The translations under genes and the position numbers were made by a program. Below, in pieces: positions 47,923-56,906 of a DNA stretch of 64,000 nucleotides. The DNA comes from Halomonas salipaludis. GTDB lineage: Bacteria > Pseudomonadota > Gammaproteobacteria > Pseudomonadales > Halomonadaceae. The notes under the pieces are model-generated. The model was not told the DNA's origin, made no database searches, and saw only the letters and a program-made list of their open reading frames with translations. The stretch lies in assembly GCF_002286975.1 (NCBI RefSeq), contig NZ_NSKB01000012.1, positions 1 through 64,000 on the forward strand, in the 5' to 3' direction. Position 1 is the first letter of the stretch. The number at the start of each line of letters is the position of its first letter.

Positions 47923-49017
47923 TCATGCGCTGAGTGCTGGATAAAAGATGTCCCCACTCATTATTTTGCGTGCTGTTCTTATCATCGAGACGCGCGATAC
48001 GTCACCACTTCCTCCGCCACCGTGTGACACATCGAGCTCCATGACACCGAGAGGGTGCTCGATACTCACACTTTGCAGAAGATCCCCCGGGCCAAGGTGG
48101 CCTGCCTTGACTGCCACACGGTTGGCCAGCGTCCCCTCGACGCTTATGGCACTTGCAAGTGCTATTGCCCCGGTCACGGCTATCGACTTATGGCAGCTAT
48201 GTGGGACGAAGTATCGGGCACGCAGGGTACACGCCGGCGCATCCGAACAGGAGACGATGATCGGCTTGGGCAGAACGCTCTGAGTCACGTCTCCCATGCC
48301 CATGAGCCGCCCCGCCTGGCGCCTAATCTCTTCCAGGCGGTCCAGCATGTCACGGTTGGCATCCAGCTGCTCGGCCGTTTCATTGCCTTGCACACCCAGT
48401 GCGTTGGCTTCCACCAACACCACGGGAGTTGCCGCATCAATGCAGCTCACCTCGACCCCATCAATGACATCGACGGTGTTGCCGGTGGGCAGCAGGTGCC
48501 CGGTCTTGGCGCCGACGACATCCAGAAAGCTCAGACGTATCCCTGCGGCACTGCCGGGTACACCGCTAATCGAGACATCACCTTCGTAGCAGACCTGCTT
48601 GTTCGGCGTGGAAACCTGGCATTCGATGAACCGCTGAGTGTTGAGATTGCGGACACGAACACTGGTGATACCTTCATCAGCCTCGACCAAGCCGGTTTCA
48701 ATGGCGTACGGGCCAACTGCCGAAAGCATATTGCCGCAATTTGGATTGAAGTCGACATGTCGCTTCAGCACATCGACCTGGGCAAAAAGATAATCGACAT
48801 CGGCATCTGGATGGGTGGATCGCTCGACAATGGCCACCTTGCTGGTCAGTGGATTTCCCCCACCGATACCATCGATCTGCAGCAGATGACCCGAGCCCAT
48901 CAGCCCCAGGAGCAAATCGGCCCTGGCCGCTTCCGAATCGGGTAGATCCCTCATTCTCAAGAAGGGCCCCCTAGAGGTGCCCCCCCTCATGATGATGCAG
49001 GGAATGCTATTGCTCAT
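47923..49017 (-). CDS. PrpF/GalD-type isomerase (4-oxalomesaconate tautomerase-like)
   Basis: The 364-residue protein has the PrpF diaminopimelate-epimerase fold: IPCIIMRGGTSRGPFL at the start, LQIDGIGGGNPLTSKVAIV, FNPNCGNMLSAVGPYAIETGLV with the catalytic-type cysteine, and HGGGGSGDVSRVSMIRTARKIM near the end (partial quotes). PrpF isomerises aconitate in the 2-methylcitrate cycle; GalD tautomerises oxalomesaconate in gallate breakdown. There is no prpB/C/D or gal gene here, so either is possible. Its association with a Tct transporter and a divergent LysR regulator suggests use of an imported tricarboxylate-type acid. Confidence 0.85.
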   Translation of the reverse strand: MSNSIPCIIMRGGTSRGPFLRMRDLPDSEAARADLLLGLMGSGHLLQIDGIGGGNPLTSKVAIVERSTHPDADVDYLFAQVDVLKRHVDFNPNCGNMLSAVGPYAIETGLVEADEGITSVRVRNLNTQRFIECQVSTPNKQVCYEGDVSISGVPGSAAGIRLSFLDVVGAKTGHLLPTGNTVDVIDGVEVSCIDAATPVVLVEANALGVQGNETAEQLDANRDMLDRLEEIRRQAGRLMGMGDVTQSVLPKPIIVSCSDAPACTLRARYFVPHSCHKSIAVTGAIALASAISVEGTLANRVAVKAGHLGPGDLLQSVSIEHPLGVMELDVSHGGGGSGDVSRVSMIRTARKIMSGDIFYPALSA

Positions 49018-49080
49018 GAATCATATCTCGGCTCATGTTTGACGTGATATGAGCTTGTCACCCCGCCTTTGATGCCTCAA

Positions 49081-49125
49081 ATGCAAATATACATGCAAAT
49101 TATGGCGATACGCGCATTAATGTGC
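49081..49125. promoter_or_regulatory. Divergent LysR-type control region
   Basis: The 148-bp AT-rich gap between the isomerase and lysR genes has a direct repeat ATGCAAAT (49081-49088 and 49093-49100) and a palindrome GCGCATTAATGTGC (49112-49125) with the T-N-A symmetry of LysR sites. Binding by the neighbouring regulator is inferred. Confidence 0.45.
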
Positions 49126-49165
49126 TAGCGTTATTAGTTGAAAACAATGATGCAAGAGACATGTC

Positions 49166-50083
49166 ATGCTACATAGGGTCGAGTTCCTGGATCTACAGGC
49201 GTTCGTGCTGGTCGCCGAGCTGGGTAACTTTCACGAGGCTGCCAAGCGGTTGCATCTCTCACAGCCGGCATTGTCACGCCGCATTCAGAAGCTAGAAGAG
49301 GTCCTGGAGGTGTCGCTGCTCGAGCGCACCACCCGCCGTACACGCCTGACGGCGATCGGAGTGGACTTTCTGCCGAGGGCACGTCGGGTCATCGAAGAGT
49401 ACGAGTCTTCGATCTTCGGCATCAGGGAGCTGGCGACCCACAAGAAAGGCACCCTGACCATCGCCTGCCTGCCGACGGCCGCCTTCTACTTTCTGCCCAG
49501 TGTCATTCGGGTGTTCAGCGAAGCCTGGCCCGGCATACGCATCCGCATTCTCGACGTCAGCGCCAACGAGGGGTTGGAGAAGGTGGTAAGGGGGGAGGCG
49601 GATTTCGGCATCAACATGATCAGTGCGCAGAACCCCGAGGTGGACTTCACGCCCTTGCTGAAGGACCCCTTCGTGCTGGCACTGCGCTCCGATCACCCAT
49701 TGGCCCATAAAGCCGAGATCCAGTGGGACGACCTTCACGACGTGCGCTTGATCACGGTGAGTCGCGACAGCGGCAACCGTACTCTGCTGGACAACGCCCT
49801 ATCCGCCGATGGTATCCGCTTGAACAGCTTCTACGAGGTGCAGCATTTGTCCACCTCGCTGGGTCTGGTCGAGTCGGGGTTGGGCGTGGCGATCCTGCCC
49901 CGTATGACGATGCCGGGTGCCGACCACGACACGCTCTGTTCACGACAACTTCCGGCACCCAACATACAACGGACCATCGGCCTGGTGACCAGCAACTCGC
50001 ATAGCCTGTCGGGGACGGCACAGCTGTTCATCGACCTGTTGCTCGAGAAGTGGGGGAACGACAGGGAGGGTGAGTTTCACTAG
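49166..50083 (+). CDS. LysR-family transcriptional regulator of the second Tct cluster
   Basis: The 305-residue regulator has the N-terminal HTH (LDLQAFVLVAELGNFHEAAKRLHLSQPALSRRIQKLEE, in parts) and a periplasmic-binding-protein-like effector domain with GTLTIACLPTAAFYFLPSVI, GEADFGINMISAQNPEVDFTPLL and GVAILPRMTMPG. It is divergent from the PrpF/GalD-type gene, the usual geometry for a regulator and its target. The ligand is probably the transported acid or its product. Confidence 0.92.
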   Translation: MLHRVEFLDLQAFVLVAELGNFHEAAKRLHLSQPALSRRIQKLEEVLEVSLLERTTRRTRLTAIGVDFLPRARRVIEEYESSIFGIRELATHKKGTLTIACLPTAAFYFLPSVIRVFSEAWPGIRIRILDVSANEGLEKVVRGEADFGINMISAQNPEVDFTPLLKDPFVLALRSDHPLAHKAEIQWDDLHDVRLITVSRDSGNRTLLDNALSADGIRLNSFYEVQHLSTSLGLVESGLGVAILPRMTMPGADHDTLCSRQLPAPNIQRTIGLVTSNSHSLSGTAQLFIDLLLEKWGNDREGEFH

Positions 50084-50126
50084 GTTGGTTTGTACGAAAA
50101 GTCGGCGAGCGATAGCCAGTTACGGC

Positions 50127-50153
50127 AAAAACCCCGCGGCATGGGCCGCGGGG
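50127..50153 (-). terminator. Terminator of hppD
   Basis: On the minus strand CCCCGCGG-CCCATG-CCGCGGGG forms a perfect 8-bp stem followed by TTTTTGCC, 30 bp past the hppD stop. Confidence 0.9.
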
Positions 50154-50182
50154 TAAGCGTCAGGAGCGGTATGTCGAGGGGC

Positions 50183-51283
50183 TCAGTCGTCCTTGATCAC
50201 GCCGCGGCGGATCTGATCCTCCTCGATGGATTCGAACAGCGCCTTGAAGTTGCCCTCGCCGAAGCCGTCGTTGCCCTTGCGCTGGATGATCTCGAAGAAG
50301 ATCGGGCCGATCACCGTTTCGGTGAAGATCTGCAGCAGTACCCCCTCGCCTTCGGCACCGTCGACCAGCAGGCTCAACTCGCGTAGCTCGGCGACGTTCT
50401 CCTGATGATTGGGCACCCGCGCATCGACCTTTTCATAGTAGGTGTCCGGGGTGGAGAGGAAGGTCACGCCGTTGGCACGCAGGGCACGCACCGTGGCATA
50501 GATATCGTCGGTGGCCATGGCCAGGTGCTGGATGCCTTCGCCGTTGTACTCGCGCAGGAATTCGGCGATCTGCGAGTTGTCGTCGGCGGACTCGTTGATC
50601 GGGATGTGCATCTTGCCGCACGGCGCGGTCATCGCCCGCGACAGCAGCCCGGTCTTCTTGCCCTTGATGTCGAAGTAGCGATTCTCGCGGAAGTTGGCGA
50701 TGTCGGTATAGAAATCGGCCCACTTGTCCATCTGGCCGCGGTCGACGTTGTGGGTCAGGTGGTCGAGCACCTTGAGACCGACGCTGCGCTCGTTGGGTTG
50801 GCTACCAGGAATCTTCTCGAAGTCGATGTCGTAGATGGTGCGGCCCTGGCCGTCGACCCGGTTATCGACGAAGTAGAGCAGCGAGCCGCCGATACCGCGT
50901 ACCGCCGGAATGCCGACCTCACCGGGCCCGACCGGATTCTCCACCGGCTCGGCGCCGTTGGCCACGGCATGCTCGAAGGCCTGCTCGGCGTCGGCCACCT
51001 TCCAGGCCATGGCGCAGGCGCTGGGGCCGTGGATCTTGGCGAATTCGGCGGCGTGGCTGTTCGGCTCGGCGTTGAGCACGAAGTTGACGCCCTCCTGCTG
51101 GAACAGCGAAACCTGTTTGGAGCGGTGCTTGCGGGTCTCGGTGAAGCCCATCTGGATGAACAGCTGGCGAAGTGCCTCCAGGCCTTCGGCGCTGGGTGCG
51201 GTGTATTCGACGAACTCGAAGCCGTTGGTGCCGATCGGATTGTTTGCGCTCTGCTGCGCAGCGACCTGTGCCGGTGCGTTCAT
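50183..51283 (-). CDS. hppD: 4-hydroxyphenylpyruvate dioxygenase
   Basis: This enzyme converts 4-hydroxyphenylpyruvate to homogentisate, the step that feeds hmgA. The 366-residue protein has the two vicinal-oxygen-chelate domains. Iron ligands lie in VLDHLTHNVDRG (His), GIQHLAMATDD (His) and GPIFFEIIQRKGNDGFGEGNF (Glu; quoted in part). The ATG at 51283 is preferred, with GAGGAGG 6 nt upstream; the frame extends 23 codons further with no family support. It lies 5.6 kb from the rest of the pathway, separated by the second Tct cluster. No GTTTC-N4-GAAAC dyad was found here. Confidence 0.96.
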   Translation of the reverse strand: MNAPAQVAAQQSANNPIGTNGFEFVEYTAPSAEGLEALRQLFIQMGFTETRKHRSKQVSLFQQEGVNFVLNAEPNSHAAEFAKIHGPSACAMAWKVADAEQAFEHAVANGAEPVENPVGPGEVGIPAVRGIGGSLLYFVDNRVDGQGRTIYDIDFEKIPGSQPNERSVGLKVLDHLTHNVDRGQMDKWADFYTDIANFRENRYFDIKGKKTGLLSRAMTAPCGKMHIPINESADDNSQIAEFLREYNGEGIQHLAMATDDIYATVRALRANGVTFLSTPDTYYEKVDARVPNHQENVAELRELSLLVDGAEGEGVLLQIFTETVIGPIFFEIIQRKGNDGFGEGNFKALFESIEEDQIRRGVIKDD

Positions 51284-51505
51284 GGAGACCTCCTCAGGGT
51301 GTTGTTGTGGGTCGTGACCAATGTCGTGCCCCCAGACTAGAGCCCCGGCCACACCGCGAGCAGTGCTATTTCATGCCTCTGGCAAGGTGTTCTGGCAATG
51401 CAGCGTCGGCCGTTGTAACGGTTCCTTGCCAGCCACTGGCAGCCGTGATGCTGCGCCGCCGCTGCGGTCGAAACCCCTGACACCCCGTAACGAAAGCCTT
51501 ACAGC

Positions 51506-52114
51506 TCACGGCAGCATCGCGCCGCTGGCGAGCCGCCATGCCACCCACGCCAGGATCATCGCGATCAGTGCGTCGATGATCTGCCATACGCGGGGGCTGG
51601 CCAGACGCGGGGCCAGCCAGCCTGCAGCAGCTACCAGCCCGAAGAACCAGCCGAACGAGGCCAAAGCGGCGCCGATGAAGAAACCCAGCGGGCTCGGCTG
51701 CACCGCGCCGATGGCGCCCAGCAGTACCAGGGTCTCCAGATAGACCTGCGGGTTGAGCAGGGTTACCGCCAGGGTCGCCGCCAGCGCAGCACGCCAGGAA
51801 CCCTGGGAGCCCGTGCCGGCCACCAGTGCATTGCTGAGCATCGCGCGGCGCAGTGCCAGCCACGCCTGCCAGGCAAGAAACGCCGCTCCCGCCCAGCGCG
51901 CCACCTCCATCAGCAGCGCCTGCTGGGCAATCAATGCCCCTAGCCCCAGCACTCCCAGGCCAATTAACAGCCAGTCACACAGCGCACACACCCCGGCCAC
52001 CAGCCAGGCATGCTCACGACGTAGCCCCTGCTGCAGCACGAAAGCATTCTGGGCGCCGATGGCGACGATCAGGCCGGCACAAATCAGTAGTCCATGGGTG
52101 AGGGAAATCAGCAC
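51506..52114 (-). CDS. argO: ArgO/LysE-type amino acid exporter
   Basis: The 202-residue LysE-superfamily inner-membrane protein has about six helices: LTHGLLICAGLIVAIGAQNAFVLQQGLRREH (the ArgO/LysE hallmark, in parts), CDWLLIGLGVLGLGALI, and LLNPQVYLETLVLLGAIG. E. coli ArgO exports arginine and some lysine. The start is a GTG at 52114 with AGGAG 6 nt upstream, giving the family-standard N-terminus; earlier in-frame codons read into the argP promoter. It is divergent from argP, its known activator in E. coli. Confidence 0.92.
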   Translation of the reverse strand: MLISLTHGLLICAGLIVAIGAQNAFVLQQGLRREHAWLVAGVCALCDWLLIGLGVLGLGALIAQQALLMEVARWAGAAFLAWQAWLALRRAMLSNALVAGTGSQGSWRAALAATLAVTLLNPQVYLETLVLLGAIGAVQPSPLGFFIGAALASFGWFFGLVAAAGWLAPRLASPRVWQIIDALIAMILAWVAWRLASGAMLP

Positions 52115-52251
52115 GCGCAACTCCTCTTGGCAGCATCGATTGGAAGATCGTGCCGAGCAGGCTACGCTGTGCGCTAAAATTAATGAAATTACTAAAGCAA
52201 CTGAGTGATTAGAAATAATGATGAGCGAATCGACCGCCACGGCGCGCCAAG

Positions 52252-53199
52252 ATGCTCGACTATAAGCTGCTCGCGGCGCTGGCTGCGGTGGTCGACCAGG
52301 CCGGCTTCGAGCGCGGCGCGCGCCAGCTCGGCCTGACCCAGTCGGCGGTATCCCAGCGCATCAAACTGCTCGAGGCCCGCCTCGGACAGCCGGTACTGAT
52401 GCGCAGCCCGCGCCTGGCGCCGACGCCACTCGGTCAGCGCCTGCTCAACCATGTGCAACAGGTGCGGCTGCTCGAACACGACCTGCTCGATGAGGTCCCG
52501 GCACTGGGCAGCGGCGATGAGCCGCGGCTGCGCCTGGCCATCAACGCCGATAGCCTGGCGACCTGGTGGCCGGAGGCCGTGGGCCGCTTCAGCGACCGGC
52601 ATCGGGTGCTGTTCGAACTGGTAGTGGAAGATCAGGAGGTCGCGCTCAAGCGCATGCGCGACGGCGAGGTCGCCGGCTGCATCTGTGACTCACCGCGCCC
52701 GGTGCAGGGGGCACGCAGCCACGCGCTGGGCAGCATGCGCTACCGTGCGCTGGCAAGCCCGGCCTTCATTGCCCGTTATTTTCCCAATGGCATGACAGCG
52801 GCGGCGCTCAAACGCGCCCCGGCGCTGGTATTTGGGCCCGATGATCGGCTCCAGCATCGCTTCCTGGCGATGTACGGCGTCGAACCACCGTTCCCCTATC
52901 ACCTGTGCCCGTCATCACAGGGCTTCGTCGGGCTGGCCCTGGCCGGTCTCGGCTGGGGGATGGTACCGGAGCGTCAGGCCGCTCGCGAACTCGGCGATGG
53001 GAGCCTACAAGAGATCGACCCCAGCGGCCATCTGGCCGATGGCCGACTAGTGGATCTCTCACCGCAGCGGGTCGTCGACATCCCACTCTACTGGCATCAC
53101 TGGCGTCAGGGTGGCCAGGTGCTGGATGCCCTGACCGATCACCTGCTGTCGCTCAGCGATAGCTGGCTGGTGCCGCCGGACGCCACGCCCGGCGGCTGA
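52252..53199 (+). CDS. argP: LysR-family regulator ArgP (IciA)
   Basis: The 315-residue protein matches ArgP/LysG: MLDYKLLAALAAVVDQAGFERGARQLGLTQSAVSQRIKLLE (in parts) with the HTH, then RLRLAINADSLATWWPEA, the ArgP effector-domain opening, and SSQGFVGLALAGLGWGMVPE. ArgP activates argO in response to basic amino acids. It is divergent from argO over an AT-rich 137-bp gap, as in E. coli, and ends 5 bp before the convergent fdhA gene. Confidence 0.93.
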   Translation: MLDYKLLAALAAVVDQAGFERGARQLGLTQSAVSQRIKLLEARLGQPVLMRSPRLAPTPLGQRLLNHVQQVRLLEHDLLDEVPALGSGDEPRLRLAINADSLATWWPEAVGRFSDRHRVLFELVVEDQEVALKRMRDGEVAGCICDSPRPVQGARSHALGSMRYRALASPAFIARYFPNGMTAAALKRAPALVFGPDDRLQHRFLAMYGVEPPFPYHLCPSSQGFVGLALAGLGWGMVPERQAARELGDGSLQEIDPSGHLADGRLVDLSPQRVVDIPLYWHHWRQGGQVLDALTDHLLSLSDSWLVPPDATPGG

Positions 53200-53204
53200 C
53201 GCGC

Positions 53205-54398
53205 TCAGGCGGCTACGCTGCCGTGGGGGTCGATGACGAATTTCTTCGCCACGCCACCATCGAAATCGGCATAGCCCTGCGGCGCGTCGTCCAGCGAGAT
53301 CACCTGAACGTTGACCGCCTGGGCAATATGCACCCGCTCGAACAGGATCGCCTGCATCAGCTGGCGATGGTACTTCATTACCGGGCACTGGCCGGTGTGG
53401 AAGGAGTGCGACTTGGCCCAGCCCAGGCCCAGGCGCATCGACAGATTGCCGTGCTGGGCATCGGCGCTCTCGGCCCCAGGGTCCTCGGTGACGTAGAGCC
53501 CGGGAATGCCGATCTGGCCGCCGGCACGGGTGATGTCCATGCAGGCGTTGAGTACCGCAGCGGGCTGCTCATGAGAGTGATCGTGACCGTGGCAACGCGC
53601 CTCGAAGCCCACCGCATCCACCGCACAGTCGACCTCGCGATCACCGAGAATCGGTTCGAGCATGTCGGCCATCGGCGTATCCTGGCGCAGATCGAGGGTC
53701 TCGCAGCCGAAGCTTTCGGCCTGGGCCAGGCGCTCTGGGTTCATGTCGCCGACCACCACGCAGGCCGCCCCCAGCAACTGCGCCGAGACCGCCGCCGCCA
53801 GGCCTACCGGGCCGGCACCGGCAATGTAGACGGTACTGCCCGGCCCCACTCCGGCGGTCACGCAGCCGTGGAAACCGGTGGGGAAGATATCCGAGAGCAG
53901 CGTCAGGTCGCCGATCTTGTCCATGGCGAGCTCGCGGTCGGGGAACTTGAGCAGATTGAAGTCGGCGTAGGGCACCATCACGTACTCGGTCTGGCCACCG
54001 ACCCAGCCGCCCATGTCGACATAGCCGTAGGCCGCCCCGGGGCGCGCCGGATTGACGTTGAGACAGATGCCGGTCTTGCCCTCCTTGCAGTTGCGGCAAC
54101 GACCGCAGGCAATATTGAACGGCACCGAGACGATATCGCCGACCGCGACGAACTCCACGTCTCGGCCACACTCGATCACCTCGCCGGTGATCTCATGGCC
54201 CAGCACCAGTCCCTGTGGCGCAGTGGTGCGGCCGCGCACCATATGCTGGTCACTGCCGCAGATATTGGTGGTGATTACCCTGAGAATCACCCCGTGCTCG
54301 CACTTGCGCTTGCCCAGCGCCAGTTCGGGAAAGGGAATGGCCTGGACCTCGACCTTGCCGGGGCCCATGTAGACCACCCCGCGATTGGCTTGACTCAT
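53205..54398 (-). CDS. fdhA: Glutathione-independent formaldehyde dehydrogenase
   Basis: This zinc-dependent, NAD-linked enzyme oxidises formaldehyde to formate without glutathione. The 397-residue protein follows the Pseudomonas putida type: NRGVVYMGPGKVEVQAIPFP at the N-terminus, the catalytic zinc region NICGSDQHMVRGRTTAP and GHEITGEVIE, and a structural zinc set CGRCRNCKEGKTGIC. The Rossmann motif is GAGPVGLAAAVSAQLLGA. A His-rich insert (CHGHDHSHEQ) is normal in this group. It likely removes formaldehyde from sarcosine or methylamine-type catabolism. Confidence 0.94.
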   Translation of the reverse strand: MSQANRGVVYMGPGKVEVQAIPFPELALGKRKCEHGVILRVITTNICGSDQHMVRGRTTAPQGLVLGHEITGEVIECGRDVEFVAVGDIVSVPFNIACGRCRNCKEGKTGICLNVNPARPGAAYGYVDMGGWVGGQTEYVMVPYADFNLLKFPDRELAMDKIGDLTLLSDIFPTGFHGCVTAGVGPGSTVYIAGAGPVGLAAAVSAQLLGAACVVVGDMNPERLAQAESFGCETLDLRQDTPMADMLEPILGDREVDCAVDAVGFEARCHGHDHSHEQPAAVLNACMDITRAGGQIGIPGLYVTEDPGAESADAQHGNLSMRLGLGWAKSHSFHTGQCPVMKYHRQLMQAILFERVHIAQAVNVQVISLDDAPQGYADFDGGVAKKFVIDPHGSVAA

Positions 54399-54660
54399 GG
54401 CTGGCGTCCTTCACTTGTGGTGTTGTTGGCGCCTACAGCCTAGTCGAGCCAGCCTGGTCGAACGTCTCAGGTGAGGCATCGACATGCCTGAAAGAGACAT
54501 GCGCCGAGTTCACTGCCCGCCGGCGGAGTTACCACGCCGGTTGTCGATCGTCTATGCTCAGTAAACACCTCGTCGCAAGCCTAACAAGATGTCACCGCAC
54601 GCCCTGCCGTCACCCTAGCCAATGCCCGGAGAGTCCACGCTAACGGAACAGGAGACTGCC

Positions 54661-55812
54661 ATGACCAGCGACCCCCGCATCGGCCCCGTCCCGCTCCCCG
54701 ACACCCGCGCCCGTCGCGTCGTCGAGCAGTTGCTGGAGGGCTCCGGCGTGACCCTCAACGGCAGCGCCGACTGGGACATTCAGGTGCACCATCCCGATCT
54801 CTTCTCGCGGGTGCTCCACCAGGGCACCCTGGGGCTCGGCGAGGCCTACATGGATGGCTGGTGGGAGTGCCCGCGCATCGACGAGATGGCCTGCCGGCTG
54901 CTGATGCACGGGCTCGGCGAACGCGCCCATACGCCCTCCGAACGGCTGATGTACCGCCTGCAGACCGGCTTCTTCAATCTGCAGAGCAAGGCGCGGGCGT
55001 ATATCGTCGGCGAAGCGCACTACGACCTCGGCAATGATCTGTTCGAGCGCATGCTCGACCCCACCATGTGCTACTCCTGTGGCTACTGGAAGCGCGCCGA
55101 CTCTCTGCACCAGGCTCAGCTCGACAAGCTCGACCTGGCGGCGCGCAAGCTCGAGCTAGAGCCCGGCATGCGGGTGCTCGACATCGGCTGCGGCTGGGGT
55201 AGCTTTGCCGAATACGCTGCCCACCACTACCGCGCCGAGGTGACCGGCATTACCATCTCCCACGAGCAGGCGGCGCTGGCCCGCGAACGCTGTGACGGCT
55301 TGCCGGTAGAGATCCTGCTGCAGGACTACCGCGACCTCGACGGCCGCTTCGACCGTATCGTCTCGATCGGCATGTTCGAGCACGTCGGCCACCGCAACTA
55401 TGCCACCTACTTCAAGACCGTGGAGCGCCTGCTCGAGCCCGACGGCCTGTTCCTGCTGCATACCATCGGCTCCAACAGCTCCGACATCACCGCCGACCCC
55501 TGGGTCAACAAGTACATCTTCCCCAACGGTGTGCTGCCCTCGGCGATGCATATCGCACGGGCTGCCGAAGGGCACCTGCTGCTCGAGGACTGGCAGAATT
55601 TCGGCGCCGACTACGACCCCACCCTGATGGCCTGGCTGGCCAACATAGACGCCAACTGGCACCAGATCGCCGACGTCTACGGCGAGCGCATTAGGCGCAT
55701 GTTCCGCTACTATCTCTCGGTGTGCGCCGGTGCCTTTCGCGCCCGCGACCTGCAGCTCTGGCAGCTGGTGTTCTCGCGCGGGCGTGCCGGGCGCTACGAC
55801 GCCCCGCGCTAA
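54661..55812 (+). CDS. cfa: Cyclopropane-fatty-acyl-phospholipid synthase
   Basis: This SAM-dependent enzyme adds a methylene bridge to unsaturated acyl chains of membrane phospholipids. The 383-residue protein has an N-terminal domain (DIQVHHPDLFSRVLHQGTLGLGEAYMDGWWE, in parts), SAM motif I VLDIGCGWGSFAEYAA, HYDLGNDLFERMLDPTMCYSCGYW and the late VGHRNYATYFK segment. The ATG at 54661 follows CAGGAG. It lies apart from other lipid genes, as is common. Confidence 0.95.
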   Translation: MTSDPRIGPVPLPDTRARRVVEQLLEGSGVTLNGSADWDIQVHHPDLFSRVLHQGTLGLGEAYMDGWWECPRIDEMACRLLMHGLGERAHTPSERLMYRLQTGFFNLQSKARAYIVGEAHYDLGNDLFERMLDPTMCYSCGYWKRADSLHQAQLDKLDLAARKLELEPGMRVLDIGCGWGSFAEYAAHHYRAEVTGITISHEQAALARERCDGLPVEILLQDYRDLDGRFDRIVSIGMFEHVGHRNYATYFKTVERLLEPDGLFLLHTIGSNSSDITADPWVNKYIFPNGVLPSAMHIARAAEGHLLLEDWQNFGADYDPTLMAWLANIDANWHQIADVYGERIRRMFRYYLSVCAGAFRARDLQLWQLVFSRGRAGRYDAPR

Positions 55813-55827
55813 CCGAGCCATGACAAA

Positions 55828-55874
55828 GCGTCACGCCCTGTAGTCAATCGCTTACATCCTTTGCAGGGTGACGC
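55828..55874 (+). terminator. Hairpin after cfa
   Basis: GCGTCA-CG-CCCTG pairs with CAGGG-TGACGC with a 2-nt bulge across a 23-nt loop, 15 bp past the cfa stop. There is no clear T-tract, so terminator role is tentative. Confidence 0.45.
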
Positions 55875-55907
55875 CTCCTCATGCTTAGGCGTATATTTGC
55901 CTGCTTA

Positions 55908-55913
55908 TATAAT
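55908..55913 (+). promoter_or_regulatory. Possible -10 element upstream of PAS-GGDEF gene
   Basis: TATAAT lies 70 bp upstream of the predicted start codon, with a weak -35 (TTAGGC) 17 bp upstream. This is a candidate sigma-70 promoter only. Confidence 0.35.
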
Positions 55914-55982
55914 GAGGTGCCCAACACCCGACGAACAACAAGAAACACCAACGCAGCGGAACGCCTAGCCAGGAGGCCAACC

Positions 55983-56897
55983 ATGCCTGCCGATGACAGC
56001 GTGCTGCCCGAGACCATGGAGAGTCTCGCGCAGCTCAAGGCCATGACCGAACGTATCCCCGGCATGATCTTCCAACTCTTTCGCAGCACCAGCGGCCAGC
56101 TGCGCTTTCCCTATCTGGCCGGCAATGCCACCCTGGTCCGCGCAGGCGAGCGCCGCCTGCTCGCCGACGATGCCAGCTATGCTTTCGCACGTATTCACGC
56201 CGAGGATTTTCCACGCCTGATGGCCGCCATCGAGCGCTCGGCCAAGTCGCTGACGCCGCTGGCCAATCAGTTTCGGCTCTATCAGCCGTGTGGCGAGGTT
56301 CGCTGGATCTCGGTGCGTGCCCAGCCCGAATGGCGCGGAGACGGCACGCTATGGCATGGCCTGATGATGGATGTCAGCGAGCAGGTCGCCCATGAGGCGC
56401 ATCTGCGCGAACTCTCCGATACCGACGAACTCACCGGCCTGGCCAATCGCCGCAAGTTGATGTGCCGCCTGGACGAGGAGATCTCCTCCGCACGCCGCCA
56501 CGGCTCGCCGCTATCGCTGATGCTGATCGATCTCGACCACTTCAAGGGTATCAACGACACTTGGGGACACTTGCAGGGCGACCAGGTGCTCGAGGACCTG
56601 GCAAGACTCTGTGAGCAGCAGCTGCGTGAGGAGGACATCCCCGCGCGGCTGGGCGGTGAAGAGTTCGCCGTGATCCTGCCGCTGACGCCGCTATCGCACT
56701 GCCTACCGCTTGCCGAGCGCCTGCGCGAGGCGATTGCCCTCCACGACTTCGGGTTTGGTGCGGGGCGCGTCACGGCCAGCATCGGCATCGCCGAGTACCG
56801 TCTCGGCGAGCCCCGCGAGGCCTTTATCGAACGCGCCGACCGCCGGCTCTATCGCGCCAAGCACCAGGGCCGCAATCAGGTACTGAGCCAGCCCTGA
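55983..56897 (+). CDS. PAS-GGDEF diguanylate cyclase
   Basis: This cytosolic c-di-GMP synthase has 304 residues. An N-terminal PAS domain (about 15-130: IPGMIFQLFRSTSGQLRFPY, FRLYQPCGEVRWISVRAQPE) precedes a GGDEF domain opening at DTDELTGLANRRKLMC. The active site is GGEEF (224-228), with an inhibitory RxxD site REED at 215-218. No membrane segment is present. The ATG at 55983 is firm: AGGAGG stands 6 nt upstream; an upstream frame of 34 codons has no support. It converges on the truncated haemoglobin gene. Confidence 0.93.
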   Translation: MPADDSVLPETMESLAQLKAMTERIPGMIFQLFRSTSGQLRFPYLAGNATLVRAGERRLLADDASYAFARIHAEDFPRLMAAIERSAKSLTPLANQFRLYQPCGEVRWISVRAQPEWRGDGTLWHGLMMDVSEQVAHEAHLRELSDTDELTGLANRRKLMCRLDEEISSARRHGSPLSLMLIDLDHFKGINDTWGHLQGDQVLEDLARLCEQQLREEDIPARLGGEEFAVILPLTPLSHCLPLAERLREAIALHDFGFGAGRVTASIGIAEYRLGEPREAFIERADRRLYRAKHQGRNQVLSQP

Positions 56898-56906
56898 CCC
56901 ACCCTT

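Noticed and set aside
51463-51500. Possible third copy of the urease-operon repeat
   Set aside because: Only about 20 bases resemble the 5' part of the repeat and the hairpins are missing, so it is not called.
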